Positions 26,606 through 37,351 of a stretch of DNA of 64,000 nt are shown piece by piece. The DNA is taken from NCBI GenBank assembly GCA_963729075.1, contig CAVSMU010000008.1, forward strand, positions 186,001 to 250,000, given 5' to 3'. Positions within the stretch are counted from its first letter, which is position 1. Every line of letters starts with the position of its first letter. A program made the translations under genes and the position numbers. Below the pieces are notes generated by a model, which worked only from the letters and a program-made list of their open reading frames with translations, ran no database searches and was not told the DNA's origin. The stretch is from WHSW01 sp963729075. GTDB lineage: Bacteria > Actinomycetota > Thermoleophilia > Solirubrobacterales > 70-9.

Positions 26606-27642
26606 CTACAGGCTGTCGAGGACTTGGTCCCAGGCGGCCGATCAGGCGCTCGTCGCCGTACTCGCGCTCGGCGAACGCGCGCCCTTCTCTCCCGGCTCGC
26701 TCGCGCGCCCCGGGATCCTCGATCAGCCGCCCCAGGACCTCGACCCATTGGGCCTCGGACGCACAGTGCAGATCTTGGCCGGCGGCCTCGCATGGTCCGC
26801 ACGTAGGCCGGCGTCGCCGAGGTCACGACCGGCATCCCCATCCGCCAGAAGCTGATCAGCTTGCTCTCGGGCTTGTCGCGCTCCAGCGGGCGGTCGAGCG
26901 GAAGCGGGATCACCGCGAGGTCGCACGCCGTGGCGATCACCGAGACCATCTCCTCGCTCCACTGAGTAGACGCACACGCGATGGAAATGACGTGAGGCGA
27001 TCCGGTCGGTCCGGCGCCGCCAGAAGCGCTGCACGAGCTCGCGATACTCGATCGGCGTGATCAGGTGCAGGACGAGCGGGTGGCGCGAGTCGACCTCACG
27101 GAGCGCTCGCTCGATCCGCTCGAACCAGCGCACGTTGTCGCCCCAGGCCCTCCCAGACGAGGTGAAACGGCGAGCCGGCTCGATAGTCGTCCTTCACCCG
27201 GCGGACGAGCAGCGACTGGAAATCGAGGATCGGATGCACGTTGGGGCAGATCGGCTCGATCTCGGATGCCTGCTCGGGGGTGGCGCAGGTCACCGCGTCG
27301 GCCCGCGCCAGCATCTGCTCCAGCGCGCGGCGGTAGCTGAAGAACGGATGGCGCGCCTCGCCGGCGGCGAACTTCGCCGGTCCCCTGAGGATCGCCTTCA
27401 GGTTCGTGCGCGGAATCGCCAGGTAGGAGTCGACGATGTCGAAGACGAGCTTCGATCTCCCCGGGCGGTAGCGACTCCACGCGCCGAGGTCGGCGCGCGG
27501 GGTGACGACGACCAGGTCGTAGTCGCGGCTCGGGTCGGCGAGCTCGAAGTCGGATCCCGCGACGCTCGGCGTAGAAGGGAAACCGGCGGCGGTCCGCGGG
27601 CTGGCTCAGGCTGGCGTCATAGGGCGCGTAGCCGACCCTCAT
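26606..27642 (-). CDS. Glycosyltransferase, GT-B type (several frameshifts)
   Basis: About 340 residues after bridging at least four shifts. The start MRVGYAPYDASLSQPADRRR is at 27642. Recognisable pieces in order are YDLVVVTPRADLGAW, KLVFDIVDSYLA, MLARADAVTCATPEQASEI, FHLVWEGL, MVSVIATACDLAVIPLPLD, KLISFWRMGMPVVTS and the ending DQVLDSL. The UDP-sugar-binding half (KLISFWRMGMPVV) fits family 4-like enzymes. Its stop is 23 bp before the Wzz/kinase start, and its start overlaps the next gene upstream, so it sits in one operon. Confidence 0.7.
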
Positions 27643-28885
27643 CGCGTCGCCCCCGGTCCGGACCGCCGGCGGTCGCGGCGAGCCGCCGGTAGAGGCGGTC
27701 GTAGCGCGGGATGCCGACCTCTTCGAGGGAGAAGACCTCGCGGGCCACGGCTCGGCAGCGTGCTCGGGCGTCCGGATCGGCGGCGAGCTCTCGGATCCGC
27801 TTGGCGGCACGCTCGTAGCCCCGCTCACCGAAGGCGTCGACGATCACGCCGACCCCTCGGCCGTCGAGGATCTCGTCCACGTCGCCGATCCCGGGACCCG
27901 AGGCGACCGGGAGCCCGGCGCCGAGGTACTCGCCGACCTTGGTCGGAGACGATGGCGATCCGCGCGAAGCTCGGGCGGCAGAAGCAGATCGCGAAGTCGG
28001 CCAGCCCCAGGTAGGCGCCCAGCTCCGCCGGCTCGGCGCGGGTGATCCGGTAGTCCGACTCCGGGATGCCCGGCCCGCGCGAGCTCCGAGCGGATGCTCG
28101 CCGGCGGCGCCTGCGTGAGGACCAGGAAGGCGAGCCCAGGGTCGACGCGCCGCGCGACAGCGAAGAACTCGACCATCTCGCGATCCATGTACGGCTCGGT
28201 GAGCTTTCCCACGTAGACCATGACCGATCGCCCGGCGAGGCCGAGGCGGGCGCGCGCCCGCTCGACGCCGCCCCGGATCCCCGTCGAGGCGGTCGAGGTC
28301 CGCGCAGCACGGGATCACCGTGACCCGCTCGTCCGCGGCTCGGGCCGAAGAGATGGTCGCGCACCCGCTCGGTGAGGACCACGATCCCGTCCGCGCGAGC
28401 GATCGCCGCGCGCCTGGACGCGCTCGGTGATCCGCTGGGCGAGCCCCCCGCGGGGCCAGCGCCCCGCGTCCACGTACTCGTCGGCGAGCAGCCCGCGGAT
28501 GTCGAAGATCAGCCGGCAGCCGGTCAGGCGCCGCACGATCAGCCCGGTCGCGGCGGGCACATGGCTGCGGGCGTGGATCGCGTCGAGGCGGTGGCGGCGC
28601 ATGAGCCGGGCGGCCGACCAGGGCCCCGACCAGCGCGTCGTAGACGGTGGCGGGAAGCGACGGGCGCTTGTGGTAGCGGAGCGAGTGCCAGGCGATCCCG
28701 CGCCGAGCCAGATCGGCCCGAAGCCGGTGCTTGCGCTCGGCGCTCAGCTTCGGCTCGTAGGTCAGCAGGTGAATCGTGTGTCCGCGGCGGGCGAGGCCCT
28801 CCAGGTAGGCGACCACCTGCGTCTCGACGAGCGGATCCTCGAGCGAGAGGTAGCAGACGTAGAGGGAGCGCAGCAAGCCGGGCAT
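27617..28885 (-). CDS. Family 4-like glycosyltransferase (several frameshifts)
   Basis: About 415 residues after bridging shifts near 27950, 28070, 28280, 28345, 28400 and 28620. The N-terminal domain reads YVCYLSLEDPLVETQVVAYL and RRGHTIHLLTYEPKLSAERK; the middle IHARSHVPAATGLIVRRLTG; the C-terminal domain VYVGKLTEPYMDREMVEFF, YLGAGLPVASGPGIGDVDEI and the ending VGIPRYDRLYRRL. The GT-B layout with the Gly-rich acceptor loop and C-terminal donor site is clear. The start ATG 28885 follows a divergent methyltransferase by 55 bp. The last residues overlap the next gene. Confidence 0.7.
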   Translation of the reverse strand: MPGLLRSLYVCYLSLEDPLVETQVVAYLEGLARRGHTIHLLTYEPKLSAERKHRLRADLARRGIAWHSLRYHKRPSLPATVYDALVGALVGRPAHAPPPPRRDPRPQPCARRDRADRAAPDRLPADLRHPRAARRRVRGRGALAPRGARPADHRARPGARRSLARTGSWSSPSGCATISSARAADERVTVIPCCADLDRLDGDPGRRRAGARPPRPRRAIGHGLRGKAHRAVHGSRDGRVLRCRAARRPWARLPGPHAGAAGEHPLGARAGRASRSRTTGSPAPSRRSWAPTWGWPTSRSASAARASRGSPSSPTKVGEYLGAGLPVASGPGIGDVDEILDGRGVGVIVDAFGERGYERAAKRIRELAADPDARARCRAVAREVFSLEEVGIPRYDRLYRRLAATAGGPDRGRRDEGRLRAL

Positions 28886-28939
28886 ACGAGGTGGAGTGTG
28901 GTTCGGCGAGCCACAGGCGCGGCCTGGTATCAGTGTCCC

Positions 28940-29856
28940 ATGCCGGATGCCGAGGTTCGGCCCTGCCCCGGCTGCGGGGCGAGGCGACAGCCGCACCGGT
29001 CGGCGAGGTCGGCGGGTTTTCCGATGCAGACCTGCCATGCGCTGCGGCACGGTGTTCACCGCGCACGCTGCCGACCGCGCGGAGTCGACGGATTACGCTC
29101 GCTACTACCACGACGGCAACTGGAGGTGCCGCCTTCGTCCATCGGCGCCTCGACCAGCTCGTCGCCGCCTTCGACACCGATCGGCGGCTGAATCGCTGGC
29201 TCGACGTCGGTTGCGGCGCCGGCACGTTGATGCAGGCGGCCCGAGGGCGAGGGATGGGAGGTGATCGGGACGGAGGTCGCAGAGCATGCGGCCGAGGCGA
29301 TGCGCGCAAAGGGGTTCGACGTCAGAAGCGGCGAGCTCGAGCGAGCTCGACCTGCCGGAGGCCTCGTTCGACGTCGTCAGCAGCATCGAGGTCGTCGAGC
29401 ACGTGCCGGACGTGAACGCGCTACTCGCGAAAGCCGCAGGCTGCTGCGACCCGGCGGCGCCCTCTACCTCACCACCCCCCACGGCCGCGGCATCTCCGCC
29501 CGCCTGCTGGGCACGGGCTGGAGCGTCGTCGGCCCGCCGGAGCACCTGCAGCTCTTCTCCATCCGGGGCCTGCGCGCGGCGCTCGCCCGCGCAGGCTTCG
29601 CCGTCCGCAGCCTGCGCACCGGCGCGGTCAATCCCACCGAGCTCCTGCAGGCGGCGCGCCGCCGAGGCCGTGGCACCCCGCACCGTCCGATGCGGCCGGG
29701 CGCCCGGGTCGAGAGCGGCTACCGGCTCAACGAGTCGCTGTCATCGAGCCGCGCCGGGTCGGCCGTGAAGGGGGCGGCGAACGCCGCCCTCAGCGCCACC
29801 CGGCTCGGCGACACCCTCAAGCTGGTCGCCGAGCGACCGTCCTGGAACTCGTATAG
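28940..29856 (+). CDS. SAM-dependent methyltransferase with N-terminal zinc ribbon (frameshifted)
   Basis: About 300 residues. The N-terminus MPDAEVRPCPGCGA plus a second Cys pair (QTCHA...RCGTVFT) forms a zinc ribbon. Then follow the class I motif WLDVGCGAGTLMQAARGRG, LDLPEASFDVVSSIEVVEHV and YLTTPHGRGISARLLGTGW with PPEHLQLFS. This combination occurs in sugar methyltransferases of surface-glycan loci. Shifts lie near 29035, 29130, 29255, 29345 and 29445. As sequenced its frame reads straight into RfbC; a one-base shift would end it at the TAG at 29854. Confidence 0.75.
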
Positions 29857-29866
29857 CTTCCCGGCG

Positions 29867-30425
29867 ATGGAGCGCCTGGACACTCAGCTCGACGGGCCGA
29901 TCCTCGTGCGGCCGGTGGTGCACGGCGACGAGCGCGGTTTCTTTCACGAGAGCTACCGCCGCAGCAGATACGCCGAGCTCGGCATCCCCGAGGAGTTCGT
30001 GCAGGACAACCATTCGCGATCGCGCCACGGGATCGTCCGGGGGATGCATTTCCAGGTCGGCGCCGGGATGGCGAAGCTGGTGCGCTGCGCCCGGGGGGCG
30101 ATCGTCGACGTGGTGGTCGACCTCCGCAAGGGCTCGCCGACGTTCGGGCGCTGGGAGGCGTTCGAGCTCAGCGACGAGAACCTTCACCAACTGTATTGCC
30201 CGGTCGGCTTCGCGCATGGCTTCTGCGTGACCAGTGACGTACGCGGACGTGCTCTACAAGTGCTCGGCCTACTACGACGAGTCGATCGAACGCGGGATCA
30301 AGTACGACGACCCGGACGTGGGGATCCGGTGGCCGGACGTGGAGCTGATCCCATCGGAGCGCGACGCCGCCGCCCCCCTGCTGCGCGAGGTCGAGGACGA
30401 GCTCCCGTTCACTTACCCGGCGTAG
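29867..30425 (+). CDS. rfbC: dTDP-4-dehydrorhamnose 3,5-epimerase-like protein (frameshifted)
   Basis: Cupin enzyme of dTDP-L-rhamnose synthesis. 186 residues after bridging a one-base shift near 30235. Family features are GPILVRPVVHGDERGFFHES, FVQDNHSRSRHGIVRGMHFQ with the catalytic His, AIVDVVVDLRKGSPTFG, and the C-terminal KYDDPDVGIRWP. It converges with rfbD, overlapping it by 17 bp. RfbA and RfbB (glucose-1-phosphate thymidylyltransferase and 4,6-dehydratase) are not seen in the window unless the epimerase at 59.1 kb serves as dehydratase. Confidence 0.88.
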
Positions 30426-31309
30426 CCGGGGCCGCGGCGATGAGGCCGGCTCGGCCCATGTAGTCGGCGAGGGCGTCGCGCCAGTGGCGCAGCGGCGCGA
30501 GCCCGAGCGCATCGGCGGCCGGGCGGGCAAGAGCGCCGTTGAGCGGCCGATCCGCGCCTCCGGGCGCACGGGTGGTAGCGACCGGCTCGACCGGGACCTC
30601 GATTCCCGCGAGCGCGATGATCGCCTCGGTGAACTCGAACCAAGAGCAGATCCCGGAGGCGGTCAGGTGAAGGATCCCGGCGGCCTCCGCATCCACCGCC
30701 GCGACCAGCGCCTGCGCGAGGTCGGCGGTGAACGTCGGCGCGAGGCGCTGGTCGGCGACCATCTTCAGCTCGCCCTGCTCGCCGCGCTCGCTCGACCATC
30801 CGGGTGACGAAGTTGCCCCCCTTCGAAGCGCTTCCCTGCAGCCCGTAGAGCCCGGCGCTGCGGACGACGAGCGCGCCCGGGGCATAGGCGAGCGCCGCGT
30901 GCTCGCCGGCGAGCTTCGAGATCGCGTAGACGCTGCGCGGGTTCGGGCGGTCGTCCTCGCGGTACGGGTCCGGGGCGGTCGCCGTCGAAGACGTAGTTGG
31001 TGCTCATGTGGATGAGCTTCGCGCCCGCATCCTCGCAGCGCTCGGCGAGCCGCTTCACCGCCCGGGCGTTGACCTCGAACGACCGGTCCTCCTCGCGCTC
31101 GCAGAGGTCGACGTTGTGAAACGCGGCACAGTTGAACACCGCGTCGGGGGCGACGGCCTCGAACGCGCGCGCGACCGCGGCGTCGTCGGTGACATCGCAC
31201 TCCTCGCGGGGGAGCGAGACCACCTCGGCCCGCTCCGCGAGCAACTCTTCGAGGTCCGATGCGAGCTGGCCCCCGCCGCCCGGTGATCGAGCACGCGTGC
31301 GAACGTCAC
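30409..31309 (-). CDS. rfbD: dTDP-4-dehydrorhamnose reductase-like (frameshifted)
   Basis: About 300 residues. It reduces the 4-keto sugar with NADPH to give dTDP-L-rhamnose. Pieces in order are GGGGQLASDLEELL (needs two shifts near 31280), CDVTDDAAVARAFEAVAPDAV, NCAAFHNVDLCEREED, HMSTNYVFDGDRPG, YAISKLAGEHAAL (YxxxK), MVERAGEQGELKMVADQRLAPTFT, and ALGLAPLRHWRDALADYM. The GTG start at 31309 overlaps the upstream epimerase stop as GTGA, so the two are translationally coupled. Further shifts are near 30800, 30835 and 30975. Confidence 0.83.
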
Positions 31310-32410
31310 AGGACGGCGCCGAAGCGCTCGATCCGCGGGCTGACCTCGTGCATGAGCTCGAGCCAGCGAATGTTGTAGTGGCGCGGATCGGTGAGCGCCG
31401 CGCGATCCTCGACGTCGATCCTCCGCAGGAGGTCGGCGACCGCCTCGACCACCGAGCGGCTGGGGATGAAGCCGAGCCGCTCGGAGAGCTTCGCGTTCGA
31501 GCATTCGTAGTCGCGCGTGAGCTGCGGCTGCGGGCACCTCGACGAGCGTCACCGGTCGGCCGAGCAGCTGGACGGACCCGGCGACGAGCATCGCCAGCTC
31601 GCGGATCTGGTAGTTGGAGTGCAGGACGTTGAAGATCTCGCCGCGGACGGACTCATCCGGCGCCTCGAGCGCGGCGATCAGCGCGTCCGACACGTCGCGC
31701 ACGTCGACGAGCGGCCGCCACATCCAGCCGCCACCGTGCAGCTCCAGGCGCCCTTGAAGGAGCGCGTCCTTGACGAAGGTGTTGACGACGAGATCGAAGC
31801 GCATCCGCGGGGAGTGGCCGTAAACGGTGCCGTTGCGGAGGATCACCGGCGACAGGCCGTCGTCGATCAGGTCCAGAAGCGCCTCCTCGGCATAGCGCTT
31901 CGAGGTCGCATACGCGCCGTGCGGTCTGATCGCCGCCCGCTCGTCGTGCATCCCCGACGGCAGCCCGTCGTAAAGCGAGCACGAGGAGGCGAACACCAGG
32001 CGTTCGACCGCGTTCTCCAGGCAGGCGCGCCCGAGGCTCTCGGTGCCGAGCGCGTTCATCTGCCAGTTCGCCTCGGGGTCGTACTCGGCCGTGGGATCGT
32101 TCGAGAGGCCGGCCAGGTGGATGACGCCGTCGACGCCCTCCAGCGCCCGTTGCGGAAGCTCTCGCACGTCCGCTACGACGAGCTCGACGCTGTCGCGGAT
32201 CTCGCCCAGCGGCTGCTCGCCCCAGTAGAGGCGATCGAGGACGCGCACCACGTATCCGCGCTCGATCAGCTTCTTGCACAGCACACAGCCGATGTAGCCG
32301 CCTCCGCCGGTGACCAGGACCCGCCGGCCACGCGCCGGCGGCTCGGGCGCCAGCCCGTTCGAGCGCCCATCGGTCCCGGGCAGTGAGATCTCGCTGTGGT
32401 CCGTGCTCAT
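31306..32410 (-). CDS. NAD-dependent epimerase/dehydratase (extended SDR; frameshifted)
   Basis: About 367 residues. It has a Rossmann GGGGYIGCVLCKKLIERG (about 36-53), DGVIHLAGLSNDPTAEYDPE (about 97), SSCSLYDG and YATSKRYAEEALL (YxxxK, about 165), and RPLVDVRDVSDALIAALE (about 225). A shift near 31535 separates VTLVEVP from a C-terminal part ending IERFGAVL at 31306. This subgroup often makes branched or 6-deoxy-sugar nucleotides; the exact substrate is unknown. Start ATG 32410. Confidence 0.82.
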
Positions 32411-32494
32411 GGTGGTTCCTCCGCTGCGGCTTCAGCGGATGTCGGCAGCATTATCGCGACCCGGGCTGAGCGGGGTCGCGACCGCGCCCGTCGA

Positions 32495-34382
32495 TCACCA
32501 GCCCTCGCGCCGCAGGAAGACCTCGAGCGTCAGCAGGGTCCAGAGCGCGTGCCCGTGGTTGCGCCGCCGCGACGTCGTGCTCGGCGATCAGGTGGTCGAC
32601 GGCCTCCGGCACCAGGTGATCCTTCACCCGCGCGTCGCCGGCGCCCAGCGTGGCGGCCACGTAGCCGCGCAGGTCCTCGCGAAACCAGCGATCGAGCGGC
32701 ACGCCGAACCCCCGCTTCGCCGCGGTGCAGGATCTCGGCGCGGCAGCAGGTCCTCGACGGCCGCCTTGAGCACCCGCTTCAGGCTCAGGCCGCGGGCCTT
32801 GAAGGCGGGCGGCAGGCGGGCCGCGAAGGCGAGCAGCTCGGTGTCGAGGAACGGGCAGCGCACCTCGAGCCCGTGCGCCATGCTCATCCGGTCGGTCTTG
32901 ACGAGCAGGTCGTCGAGCAGGTAGGTGCGCAGGTTGAGGTCGAGCAGGCGGTCGAGCGGCTGCGCGCCCGCGGAGGACTCCCAGATCGCCCGGTAGTCCT
33001 CGGCGCCCCAGTCGTCGCGGCCCCCGTCGAGCAGCGCCTCGCGCTCGGGGTCCTGGATCGTGCTGATCCAGGCGCGGTAGGCGTCGGGAAGCCCCTGCTC
33101 GGCGACCCCGGCAAATCGCTGCAGCCTGCCGGCGCGCCCGCGCAGCGCCGCCGCGGGAAGCAGCCCGGCCGCCCCGACCGCCGTGCGCCGAACCGGCGCC
33201 GGCAGCGCGGCGAAGCGGCGCGCGGCGAGCCCGGCGGCAAAGCGCTCATAGCCCGCGAACCCCTCGTCGCCGCCGTCGCCCGACAGCGCGACCGTGACCT
33301 CTCCGCGGGTCAGCTCGCTGAGCAGGAAGGTCGGCACCGCGCTCGAGTCGCCGAACGGCTGGTCGTGATGCCAGACCAGGCGCTCGACCAGGTCGACCGC
33401 CTTGGGCTCGACGACGAACTCGTGGTGGTCGGTGCGCGTGGCGCTCTGCCACCAGCCTCGCGTAGGGCCGCTCGTCGAAGCCCTCGCGGTCCTCGAAGCC
33501 GATCGTGAAGGTCTGCACCGGCCGGTCGAGCTGCGACGCCATGATCCCGACCACGGCGCTCGAGTCGATCCCGCCGCTGAGGAAGGCGCCGAGCGGCACG
33601 TCGGAGATCAGCCGCCGCCCGACCGCGTCCTCCAGGCGCGAGCGAACCTCGGCCGCCGCCTCGCGCAGCGAGAGGTCGACGTGCGCGGCGCCGTCGATCC
33701 CCGCGACCGGCGGTCGCCAGTAGCGCTCGATCACCGGCTCGCCCCCCGGCTCGAAGCTGAGCACGTGCCCGGGCGGCAGGCTGCGCACTCCGTCGAAGAA
33801 GGTGCGCGGGGTGGGCACGTAGCCGAAGGTCAGGTAGGCGGGGATCGCCTCGGCGTCGAGGCGTCGCGGCACCGCGGGATCGGCGAACAGCGCCTTGATC
33901 TCGCTCCCGAACACGAGCCGGCCGCCGGCGCACCAGTAGTAGAGCGGCTTCTTGCCCACCCGGTCGCGGCCGAGGACGAGCCGCGCCCGGCGCTCGTCCC
34001 AGACGGCGAAGGCGAACATGCCGTCGAGGCGGCCGCGCGAGCTCGACGGGTGCGAGGTCCTCGGCCAGGTGCGCGATGACCTCGGTGTCGCCGCGCGAGC
34101 GCGAACTCGTGCCCGCCTCGCAGCGAGCTCCTCCCGCAGCTCGCGGAAGTTGTAGATCTCGCCGTTGAGGACGACGGCAACGGTCCGGTCCTCGTTCGTG
34201 ATCGGCGGATCGCCGGTGACCAGGTCGATGATCGCCAGCCGGTTCTGCCCGATCGCCGCCTGGCCGCCGACGAAGGCTCCCCGTGCGTCCGGCCCCCGGT
34301 GCTCGACCGCGGCGAGCTGGGCATCGACCACTGCGCGGAGATCCCGGGAGCCGGACTCGACGACCCCGCAGATGCCGCACAT
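32495..34382 (-). CDS. Asparagine synthase (glutamine-hydrolysing)-type amidotransferase (frameshifted)
   Basis: About 628 residues. The protein starts MCGICGVVES, where Cys2 is the glutaminase nucleophile of the class II GATase domain, then VEHRGPDARG and VLNGEIYNFRELREEL. The synthase domain has the PP-loop GAFLSGGIDSSAVVGIMASQ and SGDGGDEGFAGYERF; KTDRMSMAHGLEVRCPFLD and the tail VTLLTLEVF-like LWTLLTLEVFLRREGW complete the family pattern. Shifts are near 34110, 34050, 33455, 32715 and 32565. In glycan loci such enzymes amidate sugar acids or peptide stems; a housekeeping asparagine role is equally possible. Confidence 0.85.
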
Positions 34383-34446
34383 CAGGCGGCTGCGAGCTGC
34401 AGCGAAGCGGCCGTCATTGGCCCGGCCAAGTCTAGCCGCGCGCGAC

Positions 34447-35498
34447 TTACCGATCCCCATCGGCGCCGCGCCAAGGGACGGGCCGGCCGATCAACTCCTC
34501 GAGCAGCGGCCGGTCGTTCTCGTAGTGCGCTCGAAGCATGGCGAGCGTTTCCGCGCTCGGCCCCAGCGAATCGGATCCGCGCTCCCGTCTGTTCCAGAGG
34601 TCGATACCGGTAGTTGACCTCCCTCAGGCGCCGTATCACGCGTTGCTGGAGGTTCGCCGGCATCCGCCGCCAAATCGAGCGCACGACCGGCTGGCGGACC
34701 AGCGTCTTCTGTAGGTCCGACGGGGAGCGCAACCACCCGATCTTGGGCGACGCGCCCCCCTTCCGGTACTGGGCCCCCAGGCTCTGCGGCACGAAGTCGG
34801 TGTCGACACCCAGAAAGCTGAAAAGGTCGCGCATGAGTTCGCGGGGAGCTGTCTCCAGGTCGGTGGTGAAGCAGACAAAAATCTGCTGGCGAGGGAAGGT
34901 CTCGTAGTACCCCTCGAGGATCCGCCCATACTCTCCCCATGTGATGAACCCCGCCCTCCGCCTGCGGCGCGCGTTCTCAAGGTTCGCCGGTGCAAGTAGG
35001 TCCGCGATCACGCTGGTCGATCGATCCTTGAGCGAAGGGCGACCCGCCGAGCGCGCTCATCCGGTAATGAGAGATGCATCGCTCTACCGGATCCCGAAGG
35101 ATCGCGATCAGCTTCACGTCGGGACACGTGGCGCGGATCCGCTCCGGGATGATCCTCTCGGTGCGCTCCGGGGGACGCGGCTGGGCGGCGCGGGTCGGCT
35201 CGAATCGGACAGCCCCCCATGTACCCGGGGGTCGCCTCGCCCCAGAGGACACCTTCGGGGGCGCCGGCGAACGTGCCCGCGGCGAACTGACTCCAGCCGG
35301 CGTCGTAGATCTCATCGTAATGAAGAAGTGCCGCTCCTTCCCCGGCGGCAGATAGAGCTCGGGATGACCGCGGAGATGCTCAAACAGGGTCGTAGTTCCG
35401 GCCTTCTGGGCGCCAATGACGATGAAGTCGAGCGGGCGAACAGCGGCAGTCGCGGCTCGGCGCGTCGTCTGCCCCCTCGACTGGGGCTCCATGCTCAT
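34447..35498 (-). CDS. PAPS-dependent sulfotransferase, type 1-like (frameshifted)
   Basis: Transfers sulfate from PAPS to a hydroxyl, here probably on a surface glycan. The 5'-phosphosulfate loop is in DFIVIGAQKAGTTTLFEHL (about 25-43) and the 3'-phosphate site in IAILRDPVERCISHYRMS. The C-terminus NYRYRPLEQTGARIR and RPLLEELIGRPVPWRGADGDR closely parallels the paralogue at 45.3 kb. Shifts lie near 35310, 35010 and 34590-34570. It is divergent from the ABC exporter genes, with a shared 180-bp promoter region. Confidence 0.8.
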
Positions 35499-35676
35499 CC
35501 CGTTTGTCTCGACGCGACCACCAGGGGATCGACGCTATAGGATGCGGGTCCGAGCCCGAGCGAACACGCTCCAAGCCGGTGACTCGCGGGCGCTGCCGAT
35601 ATCGTCTACGCATGGGTGAACGAGCGCCCCTCGAGGCGCAGGGCCGAATTTGCTCGGCGGCAGGGATCAGTCTCCG

Positions 35677-36557
35677 ATGAAACAGGTCGATCTGAAGCAG
35701 GCAGGAGCCGCGGGGGCGCCACCCCTTGCCAAGGAGCTCGAGTGGCCGGTCGAGCGCGTGATCGTGCCGGCCAAGCGCAGGCTGAAGATCGGGGACCTCG
35801 TGCGGCACTGGGCGGTGATCCGGGTGATCGCTGCGCGTAACTTCAAGATCAAGTACAAGCAATCGGTGCTCGGGCCGCTCTGGCTCGTGTTCCAGCCGCT
35901 CGCTCTGCTCCTGGCGTTCATCGTCGTCTTCCGAAATCTGGCGCAACGTGGAGACCGGCGGCGTGCCCTATGTCGTCGTCGCGCTCGTCGGCCTCGGCGT
36001 CTGGTCGTTCTTTCAGGCCGCGATGACCATCGGCACTGCCTCGCTGATCAGCAACATGCAACTACATCCGGTACACACCGTGCCCGCGCCTGGCCTTTCC
36101 CATCGCCGCGATCATCGCGTCGCTCCCGTCGTTCGCGGTGCCCACCGCGGCCGCATTGATCGCCGCCGCCGCGACCGGAAACCTCTCGCCTGGGGCGGCA
36201 CTCCTCCCTGTCGGCCTGGCGTGGCTCCTCGTCCTCACGGCCGGGACCGTGGGAATCTCCTCCGCCCTGGCCGTTCGCTACCGCGACGTCATCAGCTTCC
36301 TCCCCTTCCTGCTCCAGGTCGGGGTGTTCCTTGCCCCGGTTGGCTACACCCTGGCCAGCCTGTCGGGCACCCTGGCGACCCTCGTCGAGCTCAACCCCCT
36401 GACCGGTGTCATCGAGGCATGGCGGTGGATGGTCATCTCCGGCTACGACCCAGAGCTTGGCCCGATCGCCGTCTCGCTCGCCGAAACCCTCGCTCTGGCG
36501 GTCGCCGGCTGGTGGTTCTTCTCGCGGAGGGAGACCACGATGGCGGACGAGATCTGA
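35677..36557 (+). CDS. ABC-2 polysaccharide exporter permease (Wzm-like; frameshifted)
   Basis: Membrane subunit that exports completed lipid-linked polysaccharide. About 290 residues, six helices. The N-terminus KIGDLVRHWAVIRVIAARNF, then KYKQSVLGPLWLVFQPLALL, GVPYVVVALVGLGVWSFF, RYRDVISFLPFLLQVGVFLA, and the family ending ELNPLTGVIEAWRWMVI and DPELGPIAVSLAETLAL are seen. Shifts lie near 35940 and 36062. Degenerate copies of the 3' end occur at 47.5 kb. The ATPase starts one base after this stop. Confidence 0.85.
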
Positions 36558-36558
36558 G

Positions 36559-37351
36559 ATGGCCGACCTGCAAGGAAACGGCGCCCAGCCCAGCGCGGTT
36601 GTCGCAGAAGGGATAAGGAAGCACTACCGCCTCGGGGAGCATCGCAGCCTCCGGCGGAGCGTCGATCGGCTCCTGCTGCGAAGAGGCGCGTGGAGGGACC
36701 GGCTTCGAGGCTCTGGCCGGCGTGGATTTCGTGGTCCCGCAAGGGCAGTCGTGCGGGATAGTCGGCACCAACGGCTCGGGAAAATCGACGCTGCTTCAGA
36801 TCATGTCGGGCACGACCCTGCCCACCAGTGGGGTCATGCGCGTCCGGGGACGGGTGATTCCGCTCTTGGCGGTGGGGATGGGCTTCCATCCCGAGCTGAC
36901 GGGGCGCGAGAACGTCGCGCTGTTCGCGGCGTCGCTGGGGATCCCGCGTCAGGCGGTCGCCTCGCGCATGGACGCCGTGAGCGCGTTCGCGGAGCTCGAG
37001 CGGCACATGGATACGCCCGTGAAGCGCTTCTCGAGCGGGATGCTCTCGCGGCTCTCGTTCGCAATCGCGATGCAGTTCCCGGCGGACATCTACGTCTTCG
37101 ACGAGGTGCTGGCGGTGGTCGACGGGGAGTTCCGGGCCAGGTGCATCGAGGCGATCAAGGGCCTGCACCGCGAGGGTCGCACGATCTTCTTCGTCAGCCA
37201 CAACCTCGATCAGGTGGCCGAGGTGTGTGAGCGCACGATGTGGCTCGAGCGCGGGAATATGCGCGACCTCGGCCCCACGGCCGAGGTACTTCGTGCGTAC
37301 GCGCGCGTGCATGGTGCGGGTTGGGGGTTGAGACGGGGTTGTCCGCAATGA
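36559..37351 (+). CDS. ABC polysaccharide exporter ATPase (Wzt-like; frameshifted)
   Basis: ATP-binding partner of the upstream Wzm-like permease. Walker A GTNGSGKSTLLQIM (about 70), signature VKRFSSGMLSRLSFAIA (about 155), Walker B DIYVFDEVLAVVDGEF (about 178), and switch His in FFVSHNLDQVAEV (about 213). A shift near 36705 separates RRGAWRD from GFEALAGVDFVVPQG. At about 265 residues it lacks the long C-terminal carbohydrate-binding domain of O9a-type Wzt. The stop overlaps the next gene by ATGA. Confidence 0.87.
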